Source: Prostheceraeus crozeri (lineage: Eukaryota > Platyhelminthes > Polycladida > Euryleptidae). From it: 64,000 bases of DNA. Made by a program: the position numbers and the translations under genes. The stretch spans positions 1 to 64,000 of the forward strand of contig CAJQUW010014413.1 in assembly GCA_907163375.1 (NCBI GenBank), in the 5' to 3' direction. Of the stretch, positions 54,892 through 63,871 are shown piece after piece. Within the stretch, counting starts at the first letter, position 1. Each line of letters starts with the position of its first letter. The notes below the pieces were generated by a model. The model searched no databases and was not told the DNA's origin. It saw nothing but the letters and a program-made list of their open reading frames with translations.

Positions 54892-56287
54892 TTAACTCTT
54901 CATTCGGAAATGGAGTGTGATACTTGTCACAGCATCTTTATGAAAAGGAATCAACGCACCAGCATCGTCATAAATGGCAATATCAATTTGTGGGATGTAG
55001 TTTGATTTCAGCTTTGTATAATGCACTTTCTTGAAAGTATGCTCAGATAAAATACTGCAGCTTTTTGGCTGGTATGGTATCATTGCTAGCAATGGAGCTT
55101 CAACATCTCCAACACGTACATCTTCACCAATATTGGAATATATCTGAAAACAGTTAATACGACGCGATAGCGACATGTCTGCGCTAGCTTTGGTTACAGT
55201 ACCACTTTTAAAGATATTTTGATCAAAACCCAAAATGTCCATTAGAGTTTTATCCATAATTAGTTCAATACCTTTTCCACTTATAGTGAGAGGCAAAACA
55301 CCTTCTTTTTCAGAAAATGAAATTTGTTGCTCATTAATCACTTCATTTAAATAATCTACAGCCAATTTAACTGAAGTAATAATGCGAGGCATCAACACTC
55401 TTGTTTCATGTAAGATACCACCTAAAGGCTCTACACACTTTCTGTATACAGATACGGTCCATTCTGTATCAAATTGATTTGACCTTTCACATGGCAAATG
55501 TTGCATATCAAATTTTCCATGAACAGCTGCAGAACGATGTCGTAAGAACTGATGAAAATCTTTTGAACAAACTAATACTAGATCATCATCATTTAATTTA
55601 CTTATTGCAATATGATTAGATGATTTGATATAAGTCAATGTTGCCACTTGTTTACCATCAACTCGAAGGAGATAATTAAATTTCTTCAATAATGTTTCAG
55701 GAGTCATGTTTGTCTTTCTTGGCTTAATCACAATCTTCTCCACCAACGTCTTCTCATTTTTTGGAATAAGATCTACATAATAAGCTTCCTCTCGATATAT
55801 TAACTGTTTATGACCACTTATGTGGTAATTAACGTTAAAATTATCATAGCTTGTTAAGGCGCTAGCGAGGTAACCTAAATCATTTCTTAAACTTGGACTT
55901 AAACCAACAATCCAATCTTTCTCAACTACATGATGTACATAATTATGATCATCATTGTGCGGAGTAAATTGGACAATATGTTTACACGCTTTATTCAGGA
56001 AATCATATATAAACTTTTTACATGATAAGAGATCTTTCTTTGGCCACTGTGGAATGTATACTCGGCAGCCCTTTTCACATTGGTAAGCAGCTGTGCGTCT
56101 CATATTAATAGTCATCACCTCATGATCAAAAGTATAGACAGTTACTGTGAACAAGTTGTGTGACCCCTACTTCCCACTCTCCATTTAGCTGTTGTGTATG
56201 ATCAATGGGAGTAGAAAAGAGTGCGGATCGATTACTAGCAAATCTATTTGCGGCCGCATTGCTAAGCAAAATATGATAAAACGACAT
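54892..56287 (-). pseudogene. Penton/minor-capsid-like protein 1, one frameshift
   Basis: The main frame (54,892-56,154) ends with GDVEAPLLAMIP, IDIAIYDDAGALIPF and ITLHFRM, the usual C-terminal signature of the Polinton LPSNAS/WEVGL family. The family's N-terminal part (ILLSNAAANRF, LNGEWEVGV) lies upstream in a different frame, starting at the ATG at 56,287; the frames change between about 56,150 and 56,180. Most of the protein is otherwise intact, about 460 residues. It would form the vertex or minor jelly-roll component of a capsid. Confidence 0.65.
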
Positions 56288-56299
56288 TTTGATATTGCT

Positions 56300-56676
56300 G
56301 ATCTGCGGCTTTCCATAACATCATGAAGATTTGGATTTTGGACTCTACAATATATCAGAGTTGATCGTAATGGAAACGTACATTTCAAAAATTCTCATGG
56401 TCATACATCAAGAGGTATTACATTAACATGGCGACAATTTGTCAACCTCAATGACATCATGAGGGATTTGGAATATTTTGAAACATTAAGATTCATCTCC
56501 TCGGGTGATTAAGTTTGGCTTCAACATTACAGAAATGAAATTCAAATCTGCCATTCTCATTCCGCAAACTGTTTCTCATTTCGCAAATACAATTGGGAGA
56601 AGTATAGAAGATACATACATCGCTCCATCATGACATTTATTCGTCGTGAGTTCATCGCCCTACGATGCAAATCTTA
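56300..56676 (+). pseudogene. PC4-like gene remnant
   Basis: A degenerate copy of the gene that follows: DRNGNVHFKNSHG, RGITLTWRQFVNLNDIM and YNWEKYRRYIHRSIM are readable, interrupted by at least one stop (near 56,510). GITLTWRQF is the piece most like the PC4 signature (GISLT..QW). No TBP-like frame follows it. Confidence 0.5.
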
Positions 56677-56699
56677 ATCAGACATGACTACCACGCACC

Positions 56700-57350
56700 A
56701 TGAGTTGGAAATTAGATTCCCTACAACGTACTGAAACGGATCATGATCGAAACGTCTATTTCAAAGATTCAACTGGAAATGTGAGAAGAGAGTTTGCTTT
56801 ATCTTATCGTCATTTTCAATCTCTACATCATATCATGAAGGATTTGAAATACTTCTATATGAAAAAACATTCACGTATTGGAAATCGCATATGGTTGCGC
56901 GTCAACAAACGGCGAATTCAACTCTATCATTCCCAAATCCATACTAACTTCACATTTCATCAAGGTAGTTGGGAGAAGTATAAAAGGAAGGTACATCGCT
57001 CAATTTACTCATTTTTTCATCATGAAGCGCCATCGCTACACCATCGTCAACATTCTCCGTCGCTTCAGACTCTACACCAAAATCGATCTCACAACATTAC
57101 AACAACACCTTCCAAACAGCAAGTATTACCCGGGCCGTCCGCAAATGTTAGTGGTGAAGATGAACAATTCACGGAATCTTCAACTCTTCCCAAATGGGAC
57201 TGTACAGATTCTCGGCGCCCTTTCTCATTCATCGGCGCAGTCAATGCGCTTAGAGCTACAGAGACTACTACGTCGGACATGGAAGAGGGAGAGGTGTGTG
57301 ATGTCGAATCTGACTGTGGACAATATGGTGATCTCTACTCAATTGAGTGA
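56700..57350 (+). CDS. PC4-like protein overlapping the TBP-like gene
   Basis: 216 codons from MSWKLDSLQRTE. The first 110 residues hold DRNVYFKDSTGNVRRE, ALSYRHFQSLHHIM, NRIWLRVNKRRIQLY and SWEKYKRKVHRSIYSF, laid out like the ssDNA-binding C-terminal domain of PC4/Sub1 (strands, then L...F..L helix). The C-terminal half overlaps the TBP-like frame (57,022 on) by 329 bp in another frame; the overlap is present in segment A too, ending at nearly the same place. Transcription cofactor is a plausible role, but the PC4 assignment rests on a weak pattern. Confidence 0.5.
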   Translation: MSWKLDSLQRTETDHDRNVYFKDSTGNVRREFALSYRHFQSLHHIMKDLKYFYMKKHSRIGNRIWLRVNKRRIQLYHSQIHTNFTFHQGSWEKYKRKVHRSIYSFFHHEAPSLHHRQHSPSLQTLHQNRSHNITTTPSKQQVLPGPSANVSGEDEQFTESSTLPKWDCTDSRRPFSFIGAVNALRATETTTSDMEEGEVCDVESDCGQYGDLYSIE

Positions 57351-57566
57351 AAGTGTATCATTTTTGAAGATTCGTACCAGCAGTTGCAATTTGTGTTATG
57401 AACCCGAACTTTTTCCTGCAGCTCTCATTAGTTGTTGTTACCTGTGCATGTTGCAATCTTTCATAATAGTAAAGTGATCATTACTGGACTAAAATGTCAT
57501 GTACAAGCAAATGCGATCCTAGACTATCTCATCGAGTATGTACGTACCCAGCGGATTGTAAAATAA
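57022..57566 (+). pseudogene. TBP-like protein, segment B copy, one frameshift
   Basis: From the ATG at 57,022: YTIVNILRRF then IDLTTL, matching TBP's first strand and helix; RPQMLVVKMNN, NLQLFPNGTVQILGAL; then the second repeat VDNMVISTQL and CYEPELFPAALI, close to TBP's SYEPELFPGLIYRM. The frame shifts by one base near 57,438-57,442; the last strand and helix (AIFHNSKVIITGL) continue in the next frame to the stop at 57,564. Segment A has this junction intact. TBP fold assignment is strong; loss of TBP's usual Phe pairs cannot be judged by eye. Confidence 0.75.
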
Positions 57567-57592
57567 AAAACATTTTTTCCAACATGATGTTT

Positions 57593-58054
57593 TTATTTCA
57601 AATCATGATAGAACTTACAAATCATTTTTTCATTAGAGGATGGATTACATGATAAGTTTTGAATAACAGATATAAATCGAGATACATGTAAACGTTTTAA
57701 GATGAAGTACAGTACAAAAGCACCACACGTTGATGAAAGTGGATGTTGTAGTATGCGTTCATTTCGCTGATATTGACGTGTATGTTTTCTCAACCACTGC
57801 TGTGTTGGTATATTTGGAAGTTGAGCAAGAGAGTCAAATAGCTCACCACGTCGGTCTTCTCCAATAAAGATCGCTTTCCAATGCTCACCGCCTAAATTCT
57901 GCGAATGAGTGTTTAGCACAATAAAGATGGGATAGTGATTTACTGCAGGTGGTAAGGTATCGAGCGAATAGACATTATCGAAAGCTTTCAACGTCGCTTC
58001 GTCTGCATTACGCTGTACTTTAGTCTTAATATCGTCAGCAGTCAACCAACTCAT
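57593..58054 (-). CDS. Adenain-like cysteine protease
   Basis: 153 residues, the usual size for Polinton maturation proteases. The catalytic triad is visible: His in GGEHWKAIFI, Asp in LFDSL, Cys in SSTCGAFVLYF, with a Gln between. Such proteases (adenovirus adenain/Ulp1 type) cut capsid and core precursors during virion maturation. The start codon overlaps the capsid gene's stop codon by one base (TAATG). Frame intact. Confidence 0.88.
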   Translation of the reverse strand: MSWLTADDIKTKVQRNADEATLKAFDNVYSLDTLPPAVNHYPIFIVLNTHSQNLGGEHWKAIFIGEDRRGELFDSLAQLPNIPTQQWLRKHTRQYQRNERILQHPLSSTCGAFVLYFILKRLHVSRFISVIQNLSCNPSSNEKMICKFYHDLK

Positions 58055-59330
58055 TAACGATTATACTGAAGAATCACGTCACGATACTTTGTAATTTCAA
58101 TGTTTGAATCGAAGACTGCATAAATTAATACATTGATCGTCTCAGGTAGTGTTCTTTTGAACGTCAAATCCAAACGAATATTATGAGTCACGTTCGCTTG
58201 ACGATAGGGTGCACTAATATCGCTGTCAGCAGTCAAATCAAATGCATAAATAGTATATCCACTCTTAAACTCTTTCATTGTAAGTCCGTTGGTGTCATCC
58301 GTATTGTAAAAGCCAAAGACATCCATAAAATCAACATAACTGCGCATAAATTGATCCGCAGCAAAATCTGGTTTGTAGGGTGGACCAGGATGACTCACAC
58401 TATTTACACGTAAAGCAATTTCACTTAACTGATTGTGTTTAAAATTGAAAGGATTCTTCTTTATATTACCATTAAATGCATCATTTTCAACCATTGCCAC
58501 CATGAGGAGCTTCGGTGCTTCCGATGGAAAGAGGCCATCTTTCATGAAACTCTTTCGATCTTTCGGAATTGTAAAGGTGAGAAGCTTTGTATGCTGAACG
58601 GGGTAAATGGCATTTTGGCGGTTAAGACCTTCAGCATGTCCTCTAATGACACTTGGATTCGGTACTACTCGACGAATGTAAAGTGCAATATCTTCCACAT
58701 GAATTCTAAAATTGTCAACTTTACCAAATGCATTCAGCACAAATTCAGGCTTTTCAATGTCAGCTTGAGTCGCATGCTGGTATTACAGAGTAAAAACTTT
58801 GACTGTCTAAAGAAGTCTAAATTCAGCGGACCATATAGCTGACATACTTTACTATCTTTAATCATAGCAGATCGCTTTACAAAGCCACTGTTTGTTTCAG
58901 CATCAAATTTTCCTGCTTCATCTCTGTACCATCCCATGGCTTCCATATGACTTTTTTGTGCTGCTGGATGAAACTGTGATACATGATTGAAATATGATTT
59001 ATAGGGATAATCGCTTTGGCCACCTTCCACCTGCTGCTCTCCAATCGTTAGAGAAACATCGCGAAGTAATGTAGTCAATGGTAAATTGTTCAGTCCAACT
59101 TTATGTGTATCGTCAATAGCAGTTCCATCTGCTTGCTGAATTCTAAACCTCAAATCAACCATCGCATAACTCAAATCTATGTAGTCATCACTACCACCAG
59201 GAATAACAAATTCAATGGGGCCAGCATTCTCAGCTGTTCGATGATGATAATCTACAATACTTGAACTAAGAATATCTGTCTGTATGGCTTGTTGATCAAA
59301 CAAACAAAACCCGGAAGTTTTACACTCCAT
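58054..59330 (-). pseudogene. Major capsid protein (double jelly-roll), one frameshift
   Basis: The N-terminal frame (58,734-59,330) starts MECKTSGFCLFDQQA and contains IEFVIPGGSDDYIDLS, LRDVSLTIGEQQVEGG and YPYKSYF, a pattern typical of Polinton/adintovirus major capsid proteins. The C-terminal frame (58,054 to about 58,780) holds DNFRIHVEDIALYIRRV and FKSGYTIYAFDLTAD. The two frames meet, offset by one base, at about 58,765-58,785. Total length near 425 residues is right for the family. It lies between the protease and the core-protein gene, as in many Polintons. As read, the capsid protein cannot be made whole. Confidence 0.85.
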
Positions 59331-59332
59331 GA

Positions 59333-59788
59333 TTAGAAGTTATGGCAGCGTCGTCGTTTAGCGCCTGATGAATGATTAGAGACTCTGCGACGTTTGCGTG
59401 AATGCCTTTTGACTGAAGATCGCACCTTACCAGCTCCGCGATGTTTCCATCTTCCTTTATTCATTCGTTTAGGCGATTTCTTTCCTTGAGTAACACCAGC
59501 AAAGGTCTGCTTCAATGTTTTTAAACCGCGTTCCTTCCCACGATTCAACAAACTGCTCTTAAAACTTCTACCTCTGGAAAGATCACTAGCAACATCACCA
59601 GCAAAGCCAACGGCATTACTTAAAACATTTCGTTTTAAAGATCTACCGACATTGGATATGAGAGGTGCTACAACAGATTTCAGTGCACCAAGTATGCTAC
59701 CTCCACGTTGGCGGCGAGCGCCGATGTAAATTTGTCCTCCACCACTTACATAGGAGGGTCGTGAATAAAATGAGGCAGTTGGATTCAT
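59333..59788 (-). CDS. Basic core/minor virion protein (pVI/pX-like)
   Basis: 151 residues. A short Gly-rich start (YVSGGGQIYIGARRQRGG) is followed by a hydrophobic amphipathic segment (SILGALKSVVAPLISNVG) and a strongly basic C-terminal half (KRHSRKRRRV). Proteins of this kind sit next to the capsid gene in Polintons and are compared with adenovirus precursor proteins VI and X. The stop is 2 bp from the capsid start codon. Likely condenses DNA or disrupts membranes (inference). Confidence 0.65.
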   Translation of the reverse strand: MNPTASFYSRPSYVSGGGQIYIGARRQRGGSILGALKSVVAPLISNVGRSLKRNVLSNAVGFAGDVASDLSRGRSFKSSLLNRGKERGLKTLKQTFAGVTQGKKSPKRMNKGRWKHRGAGKVRSSVKRHSRKRRRVSNHSSGAKRRRCHNF

Positions 59789-59829
59789 AGCTCAAACCCT
59801 AAACATTGTTAGTTACAACTTTGCATGAA

Positions 59830-60918
59830 TCACTGTCGATCACTTAGATGAAAGATGTCGGCACGACGCATCCAAGAGTTCATACTTGAAGGATAACCAG
59901 TCCATTTAACAAGACACCATTCTTCACCTTGTCGTTTTTTACATCGAATGATTTTCTCTACCAAATATGTTTCACTTTCAGTGACTACCTCAATCTCATC
60001 GCGGTAAAAGCTACCCTCAATTTCTTCATTATCGTAATCTTTCAACTTGTAGGTGGTGGGAGAGTCTTTTTGATCAATCCTTGATACTGTAAATACTTCC
60101 TCTGTCCAATTCGGAAGGTACCCTTTAGCAAAAACACTTTTCACCTTTGAGATACGAACTTTATCGCCAATTTTCACATCACTTTTCACATGAGTGCGTT
60201 TACGTTGGAATGATTCGCGCACTTTATCTACATTGTCAGCATTTACATCTACTGGTCTGAGTCCAATAGAACGATGGATAGAGTGATTGTAGGCATGGAG
60301 TGTATCTTGTAGAACCTTTGTCCAATTTTGTGTCAAGTTGGCAGTAAAATGTCGCCACAAGCGATTTTTTAATGTGCGATTAAAACGTTCAACGAGTGCA
60401 GCTTTATAAGCGCTCTTTACACTAAACAACTCAATGTCATGCCTCTCAAATAATCTTGTCACATGCTGATTTTCAAATTCTTTTCCTTGATCACTCTGAA
60501 TTCTTTTTGGAATGCGACCTTCTCGAAAAATTGTTTGGAATGCTTTTGCTACTCCTTTCCCTTCTTTAGTTTTTAAAGGTTGAGCCCACGCATAACGCAA
60601 GAAAATATCAATGACGGTTAAAATAAAATTATTGCCCGAGTTATGTTTTGAAATGGAGGCAACATCACACAAATCTGCTTGCCACTGTTCATCGATGTCA
60701 TGAACAATATAATGGCGGGTGCGGTACTTCTTTTTCGCTTGTTTGTGGAGTGTATAGGTAGCCTGACCCTTTAACCATCGTTTCACTTGTGATTGTGGAA
60801 GACCACTCGCTTTTGATAATTTCTTGATCGATGCAAATCCTGCCAGATGTTTTACATCATAATAGATTGACTTCAAACGTTCAGTCGATGACGACTGACT
60901 CTTTTTCCTCCTTCTCAT
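59830..60918 (-). CDS. Polinton integrase with chromodomain
   Basis: About 362 residues from MRRRKKSQSS; the open frame extends to 61,050, but that part overlaps a cysteine-rich frame and looks non-native. Order: an N-terminal region with SGLPQSQVKRWL and ATYTLHKQAKKK; the rve catalytic core with WQADLCD, QSDQGKEF and ALVERFNRTL (the DDE triad); an SH3-like part (KIGDKVRI); and a chromodomain (LVEKIIRCKKR..WCLVKWTGYP..NSW). It inserts the element DNA and makes 6-bp duplications, the length seen around the palindromic element. The frame is intact, so this is the best candidate source of mobility in the window. Confidence 0.93.
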   Translation of the reverse strand: MRRRKKSQSSSTERLKSIYYDVKHLAGFASIKKLSKASGLPQSQVKRWLKGQATYTLHKQAKKKYRTRHYIVHDIDEQWQADLCDVASISKHNSGNNFILTVIDIFLRYAWAQPLKTKEGKGVAKAFQTIFREGRIPKRIQSDQGKEFENQHVTRLFERHDIELFSVKSAYKAALVERFNRTLKNRLWRHFTANLTQNWTKVLQDTLHAYNHSIHRSIGLRPVDVNADNVDKVRESFQRKRTHVKSDVKIGDKVRISKVKSVFAKGYLPNWTEEVFTVSRIDQKDSPTTYKLKDYDNEEIEGSFYRDEIEVVTESETYLVEKIIRCKKRQGEEWCLVKWTGYPSSMNSWMRRADIFHLSDRQ

Positions 60919-61107
60919 CTTTTTGTTTTCTTGCCTTTCTACATTTACAACAACTGCAGCATTTAGCTTTAGCGGTTTTGCGATCGTGTTCACATTGCTT
61001 AGGGGTTTCATTGTGAGAGCTGGCGCAGCAAGTGCAAGTGACAACGACATTCACCAAAGACTCACCTCTGGCGGCTCATTACATGGCAAGCAACACATCT
61101 GCTTCAT
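60904..61107 (-). other. Cysteine-rich frame upstream of integrase
   Basis: From the ATG at 61,107 a frame reads QMCCLPCNEPPE and then stops at a GTGAGT that could be a splice donor. One base over, a long open stretch runs CTCCASS, KQCEH, AKCCSCCKCRKARK to a stop near 60,904. Ten or more Cys in about 65 codons in CxxC-like spacing is unlikely by chance. It may be a small zinc-binding protein with a frameshift, or an exon of the integrase. Confidence 0.35.
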
Positions 61108-61108
61108 A

Positions 61109-61801
61109 TTAATAGTCTGAGAACATGTATTTCTTGGGAGGAGCTGTTTTACGTTTTCCTTTTACTAGTTTTAGTGGTGGTGTAGATCTACGTCGAGTTC
61201 TTCCTCTTGTTTGCTTAGTGAGTGTGGGAGGGGATGTAGCAGGTGACGTCTTAAACCAATTTCTTGGCATTTTCATCGTCTGAAGCATTGGAACAGTAGC
61301 TACTGTTGAATCAAGTTCTTTCAATGTCTCATTATTCAAAGCAAATTTTGGCACATTATGCTTTTTCAATAGTTTAAGAAAGTATGACCAACCAGGTGGA
61401 ACATAGCCCTGACGGCGCTTTCTACGTGTCGCATACTGAATCAAGTCTTCATAACTTGAAGCATCAATCTTTTTATTTTCATCTGTAATGATTTCTCCTC
61501 TATCATTTACATTGAGATGGGGTTCAATACTATTGAAAAGAGATATGGCATGTGCGCGAGATGCTAAAGGTGTAGCAGTCGATGCAGAGTCACGCATCTT
61601 ATTCTTCAAGTTTTTCAATTGCTCAACAGTTTCCGATTGTAATAATACAGCACGATGTGGATCTTTGATGTGAACATTTTGCTGATAATCTATTTCTTTC
61701 CTATACATTTGATTTGCAAGAGGTTGCTTTACTTGCTGCATGGCAGTCAATTGTACATATTCATCCTGAGGAATAACAATCATGCGAGAATAAGAACTCA
61801 T
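61109..61801 (-). CDS. Conserved Polinton protein of unknown function
   Basis: 230 residues, intact. It starts SSYSRMIVIPQDEYVQL; a middle region has IDASSYEDLIQYATRRKRR followed by GYVPPGWSYFLKLL; the tail is rich in Pro, Thr and Arg (RGRTRRRSTPPLKLVKG). Proteins with this layout recur beside the ATPase in animal Polintons, but I know no assigned role. The start overlaps the ATPase stop by 4 bp (ATGA), so the two probably share a message. Confidence 0.7.
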   Translation of the reverse strand: MSSYSRMIVIPQDEYVQLTAMQQVKQPLANQMYRKEIDYQQNVHIKDPHRAVLLQSETVEQLKNLKNKMRDSASTATPLASRAHAISLFNSIEPHLNVNDRGEIITDENKKIDASSYEDLIQYATRRKRRQGYVPPGWSYFLKLLKKHNVPKFALNNETLKELDSTVATVPMLQTMKMPRNWFKTSPATSPPTLTKQTRGRTRRRSTPPLKLVKGKRKTAPPKKYMFSDY

Positions 61802-62463
61802 AGTTTGTAGATAATCATGGGAGTTTTCAAAATATCACTTCGAAATCTAAATTCTTCCGGACACTCTTGTGTAAAGTCAATGAATAAGTAACCGGGTGGT
61901 TTTTCAGTAGCTGCTTGAAAAATTTCAATTAAGGCTTTTGATCCTCTTGGTGCAACTTGTCGCGCTAAAATTTCAAATTGACTTTTATCTCGCGGATTCT
62001 TGAAAATAGCATAACAGTGTGTATTCAGGTTTCGTGTACGAGCTTCTTTTCCATCAGGAAACAAATTTTGTGTGATATAGATGATAAAGCACCTTTTATG
62101 ATGTGCTGCGCGGGTGAACATATCTGTAACATCTTTGGAATTCTTATTTTCTTTTAATAAATCATCCAATACAACAACATCATTAGACTGAAGTTTATCC
62201 ACTGCAATAATTCCTTCATGTCGAATAAAGTTGTGACTTTGCAATTCCTGAAACAGCGACGGTTGATAAATACCATAACACCAAATCACTCGATTGATAA
62301 GTTCCTTAAACAACTCCCTTCTTTTATCCAATAAATTCAGCGTGAAAACAGTTTTACCTGCATGAGATGTACCTGATACAGTCAGAACTTTATCACATTG
62401 AAGTGTGAAATCTCTTATAATACTTTGAGATTCAACATTTGCATAATTAACGTCTAGAGCCAA
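61798..62463 (-). CDS. Packaging ATPase (FtsK/HerA, A32-like)
   Basis: 221 residues. The P-loop is VSGTSHAGKTVF (GxxxxGKT) near residue 35, the Walker B is NDVVVLDDLL near residue 95, and IIYITQNLFPDG supplies the polar sensor region, as in the poxvirus A32-like packaging ATPases of Polintons. It would drive DNA into capsids. Intact; its first 17 bp overlap the end of the upstream basic gene and its stop overlaps the next start. Confidence 0.9.
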   Translation of the reverse strand: MALDVNYANVESQSIIRDFTLQCDKVLTVSGTSHAGKTVFTLNLLDKRRELFKELINRVIWCYGIYQPSLFQELQSHNFIRHEGIIAVDKLQSNDVVVLDDLLKENKNSKDVTDMFTRAAHHKRCFIIYITQNLFPDGKEARTRNLNTHCYAIFKNPRDKSQFEILARQVAPRGSKALIEIFQAATEKPPGYLFIDFTQECPEEFRFRSDILKTPMIIYKL

Positions 62464-62812
62464 AGATATTACCCAATAGGTTACCCACGACAGGAGCTAA
62501 CATTGGAAGTATTGCTGAAAGGAAACCGCCCTTTTGTGTTAGAGTTTCCCTCTTTCTTTGAAGGGTGACTTTAGGATTGGAGATGAAACGCAATTTCGTA
62601 GCATATCGCTTAAGTAACTTTCGTTGTTTTGGTGCTAATTTCTTCGTCCTGAACTTTCTCACATGAGAAATAATTTCACGAATGAATTTATCGTTAGTAT
62701 GTCGTATAGCATTGTATCGCTGATTTGCTTTCATTCGTCGGAGAGCTTGAATGGCTGAAGAAAACTTTGAAGACTTTTGACTTTTACGTTTCGCCATTTT
62801 ACGTTTCGCCAT
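62447..62812 (-). CDS. Basic protein with hydrophobic tail (pX-like)
   Basis: 121 residues. The N-terminus is very basic (MAKRKMAKRKSQKSS, with the first six residues repeated), the middle is Arg/Lys-rich, and the end is KGGFLSAILPMLAPVVGNLLG followed by RR. This hydrophobic, Gly/Pro-containing tail after a basic body recalls small virion proteins of adintoviruses/Polintons compared with adenovirus pX. Intact. Confidence 0.65.
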   Translation of the reverse strand: MAKRKMAKRKSQKSSKFSSAIQALRRMKANQRYNAIRHTNDKFIREIISHVRKFRTKKLAPKQRKLLKRYATKLRFISNPKVTLQRKRETLTQKGGFLSAILPMLAPVVGNLLGNIFGSRR

Positions 62813-62820
62813 TTTCCGTG

Positions 62821-63180
62821 TTAGTCTTTGCTAAAACCTATCTTTACCACATTTGCATAGGTACTAACTATTGCGGCATAAGTGACACTCGAAATGAGCA
62901 ATATCACAGTGGTTACATTTGCAAAGTTGAATGCAATTACGTATGAAACAGCGTTGACAAAAAGCATGCTTACATCTCTTGAAGATGTGCTTTTCATTTC
63001 CATCCTTCGCTTACATACATCGCAACACATAGTTTCACCGTTACTGATGTCTATAGCAAGTCTTTTTGAAGATGTGAATTTGCTAGCCTTTTCTAAATAA
63101 TAGACGCATGTACAGAAGGAATATACTTCGAGAGTGAGCAGGCATAGCTCGAAAACCAGTTGTGCTACAATCAAGTACAC
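62821..63180 (-). CDS. Small membrane protein
   Basis: 119 residues with an N-terminal hydrophobic segment (VAQLVFELCLLTLEVYSF), a middle CCDVCKRR motif, and two hydrophobic segments (VNAVSYVIAFNFANV, VILLISSVTYAAIV). Probably spans a membrane two or three times. No family recognised. It follows the same strand and spacing as the late block. Confidence 0.5.
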   Translation of the reverse strand: MYLIVAQLVFELCLLTLEVYSFCTCVYYLEKASKFTSSKRLAIDISNGETMCCDVCKRRMEMKSTSSRDVSMLFVNAVSYVIAFNFANVTTVILLISSVTYAAIVSTYANVVKIGFSKD

Positions 63181-63187
63181 TGCATTT

Positions 63188-63596
63188 TCAATTTTTCTTT
63201 ATAGAAAGTTGAATGTGAATATCTGAAATCGCTTCAATCACTAGACTGCTACCATGATGGTTAAATGCGTTAAGACGTTCAGCAATTTTTATCATGTCTT
63301 TTAAAAAATTCTTCGGGGTGATCTACCACTTCCATTGAATAAGAAGCAAAATGGAAAGAGCGACTTTCCACCTCCTCCTTTCCAAAATGACTAAACTTAA
63401 TTTTCGCAACTAATCGCGCCATGATAATGCTATCAGAGAATGTATTCATTAACTCTAGAAATAGAGTGCTAGCATCATCGAGCACTGCTTCGATGTCGGT
63501 CTCATCTTTATGAAAATTTATCACATAATCTTGAACAGCTCCTTTTAAACTTTGCCTATGAAAATGTAATGTTCCGCAGTCGTTTGAGAAAGACAT
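63188..63596 (-). pseudogene. Stand-alone pol N-terminal-domain protein, copy c
   Basis: The first part (63,279-63,596) has HRQSLKGAVQDYVINF, a helix-rich middle and FHFASYSMEVV, very like copies a and b. After FFKRHD the frame changes near 63,297 and the remaining motifs (IAERLNAF, GSSLVIEAI, IHIQLSI) continue in the next frame to a stop at 63,188. So the gene is complete in content but carries one frameshift. Confidence 0.7.
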
Positions 63597-63871
63597 GATC
63601 GCCCTTTATCTAACCCATCCATTGCATGAAAACAACTCTTCTCATAGTAATATTTATTGAATAACTGTAACAAGCATGCATTATAAATCAATGGTTTGAA
63701 ATAGATAAAATAGATACAGCTGGTAACTATCATACAGCGAGCAATGATAACCATACAGGACTTTGGCAGTGTTGAGGTAAGGAGGAAAGAAGCATTGGTT
63801 ATGAACGTAGCTACTACAACGAACAGACAAAATAGGAACACACAAATCCTTAAAACGTTTCGTGACTTCAT
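63545..63871 (-). CDS. Possible secreted or membrane small protein
   Basis: 108 codons with a signal-like start (MKSRNVLRICVFLFCLFVVVA) and another hydrophobic stretch. It overlaps the 5' end of copy c, and another frame (63,681-63,911) competes, so its reality is uncertain. The remainder of the window to 64,000 shows no other gene. Confidence 0.35.
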   Translation of the reverse strand: MKSRNVLRICVFLFCLFVVVATFITNASFLLTSTLPKSCMVIIARCMIVTSCIYFIYFKPLIYNACLLQLFNKYYYEKSCFHAMDGLDKGRSCLSQTTAEHYIFIGKV

